A stretch of 64,000 nucleotides of DNA from positions 44,814,059 to 44,878,058 of the forward strand of contig CM053327.1 of the NCBI GenBank assembly GCA_028583605.1, given 5' to 3'. This stretch comes from Dastarcus helophoroides (taxonomy: Eukaryota > Arthropoda > Insecta > Coleoptera > Bothrideridae). This document shows, piece after piece, positions 49,601-58,600 of this stretch (positions are counted from its first letter, which is position 1; each line of letters opens with the position of its first letter). The notes below the pieces were generated by a model that saw only the letters and a program-made list of their open reading frames with translations, made no database searches and was not told where the DNA came from. The translations under genes were made by a program, and so were the position numbers.

Positions 49601-52600
49601 TATTGGACACAATCGATCTATCCTAATATTTATTTGGTGGTCAAAATTTTTATGAAAAACGAAAGTTCATCAGTAATATTTTGTTTTTCCACTATAATTT
49701 TGTCTTCATGTGATACATTTTTCTAAGCTGTATCCTGTCGATTAACCATAATAATCATTTTGGTGGCAAAAATTTCAATGAAAAATGAAAGTTCATCAGT
49801 AATATTTTCTTTTTCCACTGTAATGTTGTCTTCATCTGGCTTTGCTATCCTAATTTTATATATTGGACACAATCGATCTATCCTAATAGTCATTTGGTGG
49901 TCAAATTTTTTATGAAAAATGAAAGTTCATCAGTAATATATTCTTTTTCCACTATAATTTTGTCTTCATATGGCATTGCTCTCACAGTTTTACGTACTTG
50001 GGCACAATGGATCTATATTAAAAATCATTTGGTGTTCAAAATTTCGATGAAAAATGAAAGCTCATCAGTAATATTTTCTTTTTTCACTATAATTATGTCT
50101 TCATATGGCATCTTCATCATAATCTTACGTATTCGGAAAAATCATCTTAATGTAACGCGTTATCGGTTCGAATGATTATTAACGATTGTTTTATTGTACC
50201 CACTTTATTTTCAAACTAAACTTGGAACACTACAACTGAATAATTAACTCATTTATTCATTGATTTCTAACTACTAACTCACTAACTAAATACACTGACT
50301 AACTGACTGAGGGAAAGCCGACCGGCCCCCCTTTATACATCCGTGGTTCGGGTTCTAGAAGATTTCAGTAGATAAGACTTATTTCCGAAATTTGTGGAAC
50401 GTTTATCTGCCGTTTGCTTCATTATCGCAGCCGCTTTCCCTTATCAGATTTTTCTAAAAAATTTCCTTAGATTCTAAATTCCATTTCGTTACATTAATAA
50501 CCATTTGGTATTCAAAATTTCAATGAAAAACGAAAGTTGGTCAGTGATATTTCCTTTTTCCACTATAATATTGTCTTCATATGGTACATTTTTCTAAGCC
50601 TATCGATCTCTAAAACATTGCCGTCATCATCTCATGTATTGGGATAAAATCGATCCATTTCAATAATTATCTAGTCTAAATTTTAATTGAAAACGACTCG
50701 AGCCCTCTTTTATCAGATTGTGCGGGATCCAATGTAAGCAAATATTTTTTTACGACCAAATGTTCAAGAATCTTAATGATGCTTGGCATATTGATTTCCA
50801 AACATGTCTCAACAATTACAATCATCCATGTTGCGCAAGATTCTAACAAGATCAAGATAATTCCGTGCAACATGGATGATTGTAATTGTTATGGTTATTC
50901 TTGTGATTTCATTTCATTATTCAACATGATTTATTGGTTGATCGAAATCTGCATGAAATATTGGTTTGGTCGACTTGCTTGAAGAAAAAGTCTTACCAAC
51001 ATAAGGCATATCCCAATGACAATTAATCCTAATAGAGCCGCCAGCCAACGTCCCATTCTGTGGCCAAGTGGCCCGAATAAGTTGGTTCCTATTAGGTACG
51101 ATATACTAGCTGGTAGAAAAGTTACACCCTGCTTCCATCGATCTGCACTCATTGTATCCATCATCCAAATCGGAAGAGATGGTTCCAGCATGGCGATACC
51201 CATATTAGCAAAGGTAATTGCACCTGAAAAATACAATATTTAAATTAACGAATCGTCTGTTTATTTTACTGGATGTGTAAAAGGAGATGAATCTGAACAA
51301 TCGGGACTATATCAAGAATAACGTCTCAAAGCACCTCGAAGCAGGACTCACTGCTGAGCAAATAATTTCTCTAGTTAATCAAAAACCTTATATTAATTCA
51401 AGTGGGGAAAATAAAACTAAGTTTGAAATCTGAAATCTAGATTAACTTGCTTCTAGAATTTCGTTTAGTTTTAAAGAACGTTGGTGGATCCGAAATCCAG
51501 CCACGAACTACAAGATAAAGAGCAGTAGATAATATTTATTTTTTAGATGACTTTTTTCTAGCAACGTGCGCGCCAAATAATATTTTCTTTTTTTCTATCA
51601 ATATTAAGTCACCAAGAAGCCAATAAGAAGAACTTACATTTGTACTCTTTAAGACAATTTTAGGAAGATTATTATTTACTAAATGAAGTTAAGTTAGAAA
51701 GACAACGTGAAAAAATAGATGGGCGATGAAAAGATAAACAAAGAAAACAAAACATTTTGTTAATTTGATTCGGCAATGGGGTTTCTGATTTAACGGATGC
51801 TTGATTTTGCTATTTGTTCTACAGTCGATTCGCTTTTGCTAATTAATTTTGCCATCCAGGAAGAGAAGCAAGGAAGCAGGAAAGAGAAGGAAGAGGAGGA
51901 AGAGAAAAGAAGAGAAGCAAGAGGAGGAAAAGAAAGGAAGAGAAGGAAGAGGAGGAAGAGAATAAATACGAAGAAGGAAGAATAAGAGGGAAGAGGAGAA
52001 AGAAAAGGAAGGAAGAAAGAGAAGAAAGAGGAGTGAGGGGAAGAAGAGAAAAAAGGAAGAAAGATAAGGAAGAAAAAGAAGGACAAGAGGGAAGAGGAAA
52101 AGAAGAAAACGAGGAAGAGAAGCAAGGATGCAAGAAAGAGATGGAAGAGGAGGAAGAGAAGGAAGGAAGAAAGGTAAGGAAGAAAAGGAAGGACGAGAGG
52201 GAAGAGGAAAAGAAGAAAGACGAGGAAGAGAAGCAAGGAAGCAAGAAAGAGAAGGAAGAGGAGGAAGAGAAGGAAGGAAGAAAGAGAAGGAAGACGGAAG
52301 GAAGGAATCATCTTTTGGATGATCCTCTTACAAACGCGCCACACTAGATTAGAACCTTATAACGTGGATCCACTCCTGGCGATTAGGTAGTAAAATCTAT
52401 GTTGTAGTAAAGTTCATTTTAATCCGAAAATATTAGGCGAATATCTAGAAATTTTCAACTTATTTAAAGAGGTCTTCAATATGATGATTACGTACAGTTT
52501 ACGCAAGCTGTATTTGAAAAATTACTGACCTGCAGCAATCAAAATGTACGGATCCATAATTAACGCTTTCAGCGAAGGTGGATCAGATTCCTGCCGTACG

Positions 52601-55600
52601 ACGGCTGGTTGCAGCATCAGCAATTGTAATACTAGAACAAATAATCTCGTTTAGCATCAAAATATTCTTAAGAAGAAGACCATTTCACTTACGGCCATCG
52701 CCAAGGGCAAGAGCTGATAAAATTAAAAATGGCGCAGATTTTCCGACAAATTCGTACATAAATCCTCCGAATGGTGGACCAATCAAAACACCCAAAGCTA
52801 ATCCACCGAGGGCGATACCCATGGCGTTACCTCGCTCCTTGTCATCTGGATAACGTTCAGCTAGCATACCCATACCGGACACGCTGGAACATGAGGAACC
52901 AATACCTTGCAGAGCTCGAGCAATAAACAGAACACTGTAACTTCTTCCAAACGCGAAAACTGAAAACAAAAGATATATTACATTAGCTACGTAAAAAAAC
53001 GTGTTTTGATAATGTAAGTTGCATAATCGGCATTGTTCTGTGTGTAAATAGAGAATAATGGTGTAAATATTTCCAACTTTGATTTGATTTATTTCGAATT
53101 TCGAAATTTTCATGATAGATAATGATATTCTTTTTAACTTCAAAAATTTATGAAATTGCGCCCAAGAGGCTTATAGCGCAACTACCTTAATTCAGCTTTA
53201 AGTTTCATTTTTTTATGTAATCGCAATCTTGTTTTAAATAGAACCACAGACGCCTTGAAAGCTAATGTGATTTTTGCGCATCTACTATGTCATCGAATTA
53301 GAGTCAAGATAAATAACAATTAACTGCAATTACACGGCCGGCAAGGTGGAGATTGCTGATTAAACACGTCTGTCGATAAACTGGTTAGGGTAAAAGGGCG
53401 AACATCTGAAGGCGCTTTCTGATAGCTTCGCGTGTAAGTGGTTCTAATTAAATCACTTCCGGGAGCTGAGCTAATAGGACTCGGCTTGCGACTAATGGAG
53501 AAGCTATATCAATAACGTGAAACAGAGATTTCAGATTTTAACTGGAATATACACCCAACTTTCAGTCAGACTTTTGACTAGAAGTTTCCATATCCGCGTT
53601 TAAGCCTAATTGGGGCGAAATTCGAGAACCACCCTCAAATCTGACACCTTTAATCAAATGTATTAAAGTAATTAGTGGAAGGAGTTGATAAGTGGGGTGC
53701 TTTGAAAGTAGGCTTCTCACATTTCCATTACATTCGGTGTCAGATACTGCCATGAATTAGACTTTTCATTCATTATTTGTTTAAGAAAGATGTTCACGTC
53801 TTCAGGGCGAAAGAATAAGGCGATATCATTGGAAATGTTAGGTTGTTGCCAACAAGTATTGTAGTAGAGTTAAAAATATGTGATCAGCGCGACTGGGAGT
53901 CGAACCCAGTACCCTCACGTTACAGACAAGGCTTCCTAACAACTGTCGACTCTACTCATTCACTTCACATTCTGTAAACTCGGTATCTGCTAATATGGTA
54001 TAACTGAGGAACTATTATGTTGAAAAGAGTTTGGCAGACCCCAACCTCATGAAAAATATTAAATGTGATGAGTACGCCGCATTCGTCTTCCTATCACCTT
54101 TCCAATAGCAAACGCCGTATTGTTCCATTTGAAAAAAGTTTGAGGTGGTTTCCGCTCTTCCTGAATTAAGCATATTGCTTGAAAAAGGAAAGCCATAATT
54201 TTGGTGGAACTGGTTCTTCATTATTTTCAAAAATTGAAATATGAAACTCTTTGAAGATGATAGCTTGCTGGTGAAACGCGTTAGAGCAACCTTTATTAAT
54301 CTCTCTCTGTTTCAGGGGACAAGTTTTATATTTCAATTTCTGAAAAAGGAAAGAAAACATATTCAAACGTTAAGTTTCTCGAGAATTTTTCAAAAAATTA
54401 TTCAGTTCCCCGGTAGCGAATTTATTTCAGTACCCCAATTGGAATTTTAACACGAAGCCACCCTGAAGGAAAACTATTTTATTCCAAAATTACGTAATAA
54501 TATTTGATAAGCCATGGGCCAATTAATGCTTTCAGAGTGTTCATAAATAAGACACCAGGATTAAAATATGTCGTGACTCGTATAGGTGCCCATTAAAATG
54601 TTGAATATTTGGGCTAAAACACACAAAACTTTATTAAATTATCGACGTTGGGGTCTTTCAAAACGTGCATTGGAATTATGTGCACGAACACACAAAAGAT
54701 AATGCGACGACACAATCTGATATGAATACATTTTTTGACTTAAAAAATCGATCATATTTTAGAGGGGCGTTCGGCATAAAAATTCACCTGATTATGCACA
54801 GTGACAGATGCTCCGTAATGAGCAACCTGATGCTTAATAATGTACTTGATGCACGTTAGCTTAACTATTGGTTACCAACGAAACTAACTTAAAAATCTTG
54901 AACGTGAAACCTGAATCGTTTCGAACTCGCATTTGATAGAATTGCGCAACGTTAATACTTCAGAAACAAAAATAGTAAATACAACGAATATAATAATGAA
55001 GACATAATGGGGTTCCCCCTTGCCAACGGATTAAAGTTTTAAAAAAAAATATGGATAATGAATTATCTTTACCAATTACGGTTTATAACATTGTCAACAA
55101 AAACGTGAGTTGACAATGAATCTTATGAAGGGCAGAACCTAGTGTTTACTGAGGCATTCCTCGCGCGGGGGTACTCGAAAGAAACTGTAGTAACGTGGAT
55201 ACCAGAACAGTAAACTGTACTAACGTTGATACCAGGAGAGTAGATTGTAGTAGAGTAGGTACCAGGAGAGTACACTGTAGTAGCGTGGATACCAGGAGAG
55301 TAGACTCGAGTAGCGTGAATACCAGGAGATTACATTTCAGTAGAGTAGATACCAGGAGAGTAGACTATGGTAGAGTGGATACCAGGAAAGTAGACTGTAA
55401 TAAAGTGGATACCACTATAATAGACCCAGGTAGAGTAAATACTAGAAAAGTAGACTGTAGTAAGAGTGGATATCAGGAGAATAAACTGTGGTAAAGTGGA
55501 TACCAGGGGAGTAGACTGTAGTAGAGTGGATACCAGGAGAGTAGATTGTAGTAAAGTGGATACCAAGAGAATAGACTGTAGAAAGTGGATACCACGGGAG

Positions 55601-58600
55601 TAAACTGTTGTAGTATGGATACCAGGAGAGTAGACTGTAGTAAAGGGGATACCAGGAGTCGATACAGGAGAGTAGACTGTACTAGAGTGAATACCAGGAG
55701 AGTAGACTGTGATAGAGTGAATACCAAGAGAGTAGACTGTAGAAGAGTGGATACCAGGAGACTAGAGTGGATACCGGGAGGTAGATTGTAGTAAAGTGGA
55801 TACCAGGAGAGTAGACTGTAGTAGCGTGGATACCAGGAGAGTAGACTGTGGTAGAATGGAAACCAGGAGAGTAGACTGCAGTAGAGTAGATAGCATGAGA
55901 AAAAGCTTCGGTAGAGTGGATGCCAGGAGAGTAGACTGTAGTAGCGTAGATACCAGGACAGCAGATTGTAGTAGAGTGGATCTCAAAAGAGTAGACTGCA
56001 ATAGAGTGAATACCAGGAGAGTAAGACTGTAGTAGAGTGGATACCATGAGAATAGACTGTGGTAGAGTGTATACCAGGAGAGTAGACTGCAGTCCAGGAG
56101 AGTATATTGTAGTAGAGTGGATACCAGGAGAGTAGACTGTAATAGAGTAAATAACAGGAGAGGAGACTGCAGTAGAGTAAATACCAGGAGAGTAGACTAT
56201 AGTAGAGTGGATACTATGAGAGTAAACTGTAATAACATAGATACCAGGAGAGTAAGACTGTAGTAGAGTGGATACCAGGAGAATAGACTGTGGCAGAGTG
56301 TATACCAGGAGAGTAGACTCTAGTAGCGTGGATACAAGGAGAGAAGATTGAACTAGAGTGGATACCACGAGAGTAAAGTGTAGTAGCATGGATGTCAGGA
56401 GAGGAGATTATAGTAGAGTGGGTACCACGAGAGTAAACTGTAGTAGCACGGATACCAAAAGAGTAGACTACACTAGAGTGGACACCAGGAAGTAGACTGT
56501 GGTGGAGTGGATACCAGGAGAGTAGTGTGTAGTAGAGCAGATATCAGAAGAAAAGACTGCGGTCGAGTGGATGCCAGGAGAGTAGACTGTACTAGCATGG
56601 ATACCAGGAGAGTAAATTGTAGTAGAGTGGATACCAGGAGAGTAGACTGTAATAGAGTAAATAACAGGAGAGTAGACTGTAGTAGAGTGGATACCACAAG
56701 AGTAAACTGTAATAACATGGATACAGGAGAGTAAGACTGTAGTAGAGTGGATACCAGGAGAATAGACTGTCGTAGAGTGAATACCAGGAGAGTAGATTGT
56801 AATAGAGTGAATACCACGAGAGTAAACTGTAATAACATGGATACCAGGAGAGTAAGACTCTAATAGAGTGGTTATCAGGAGGATAGACTGTGGTATAGTG
56901 AATTCCAGGAAAGTAGATGCTATTAGAGTGGATATCAAGAGAGTAGACTGTAGTAGCGTGGATACCAGGAGAGTACATTTTAGTAGAGTGGATACCAGGA
57001 GAGTACATTTTAGTAGAGTGGATATCAGGAGAGTAGACTGTAATAAAGTGAATACCAGTTGAGTAGACTGTAGTAGAGTGAATACCACAAGAGTAAACTG
57101 TAATAACATAAATACCAGGAGAGTAAGAGTGTAATAGGGTGGTTACCAGGGGAATAGACTGTGGTAGAGTGAATACCAGGAGAGTAGATGCTATTAGAGT
57201 GGATACCAGGAGAGTAGACGGTAATAAAATGGATACCAGGAGAGTAGACTGTGATAGAGTGGATACCAGGAGAGTAGACTATAGTAGAGTAGATATCAGG
57301 AGAAAAGACTGCGGTAGAGTGGATGCCAGGAGAGTAGACTGTAGTAGCGTGGATAGCAGGAGAGTATATTGTAGTATTGTGGATACCAGGAGAGTGGCCT
57401 GCAATAGAGTGAATACCAGGAGAGTAGACTTTAGTAGAATGAATGCCACAAGAGTAAACTGTAATAACATGGATACCAGGAGAGTAAGACTGTGGTAAAG
57501 TGGATACCAGGAGAGTAGACTGTGGTAGAGTCGATACCAGGAGAGTAGACTGTAGTAGAGTAGATATCAGGAGAATAGTCTGTGATAGAGTGGATACCAG
57601 GAGAGTAGATGCTAGCAGAGTGAATACCAGGAGAGTAGACTGTAGTAAAGTGGATATCAGGAGAGTAGATTGTAGTAGTGTGGACACCAGACAATATTTA
57701 TTGTCATCTGTCAATTCATACGATGCTGCTTTCTGGCTCTACTTATTATGACCCAAGCAAACTGGTCGTCTTTCATAAATGATGTGCATGGCACTATTTT
57801 ACTCTTAACAAAGCAAAAAAAAGTCTACCAAGAATATGACAAAAGAAAAAAATGAACCTAAACATATTTTGGTTACCTAAAAAGAGGTGCGTTCCAAAAT
57901 GCTTTTAGTGAAGAAAAAAAAGTTGACGAAAAAGTTGAAGAAAAAAAGTTGCCCGAAAATATTTTTCGATGGCAAAAAAGCGTCTTCAAAAAGACATCTT
58001 GGTTATTACCTGGTTCATCTTTATGAACTAGATGCACAAAAATGAACCAAGACTAGCCTCATAATAACAAAATTACTGTGTGATCGTGTTACTTTATATA
58101 AATCGCAATCTAATACTTACTTATTGTCGACAGGAACATAATCAAAAAACCAGCAAACATGGGGATGCTGTAGCCAATTCTGAAAAAGAGGAAAATTGTT
58201 TATAAAACGCGTAAGTGATTTTTTTATTAAACTGTTTTCGAATATAGAAATACTGACGCTGTATACAAAAATGTACGCGAACACCAACGATGTTTGACAA
58301 TAGATTTATAACGATTACTAAATACGATTTACTTCTGAAAATCGTATTAATATAAAATCTGGTAGACAGTCACAACTGACCCAGTGTTCTCGACTACTAG
58401 GTTTATTTGGAAACTGCCACAGATTGAAATTGCCCCATTCAAGCTATGTCTATGACCCTTTCGATGTAGAGATTTTGAGGCTCCATTCAGGTTAGGAAAC
58501 CTTGCATTAGAGGATAAGCTGATATATTTGTTTATATTTCGTTAATATCTAAATTCTAATGCACAGACCAATAGATTTGAACATTTATTAGATTCGAAGT

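Noticed and set aside
51790..52347. Ser/Leu/Phe-rich minus frame (184 codons) and Glu/Lys-rich plus frames
   Set aside because: Low-complexity translation of the polypurine tract.
53885..53960. Functional tRNA gene
   Set aside because: Good T-arm, but the acceptor stem cannot be closed and the anticodon stem is mostly G-U pairs; better read as a tRNA-derived remnant.
55682..56389. 235-codon minus-strand frame and many similar frames on both strands
   Set aside because: Produced by the 30-bp period of the minisatellite; small indels shift the frame repeatedly along the array, so it does not look protein-coding.
55186..57695. CRISPR array
   Set aside because: Repeats are contiguous 30-bp tandem units without spacers, in a eukaryotic intron.
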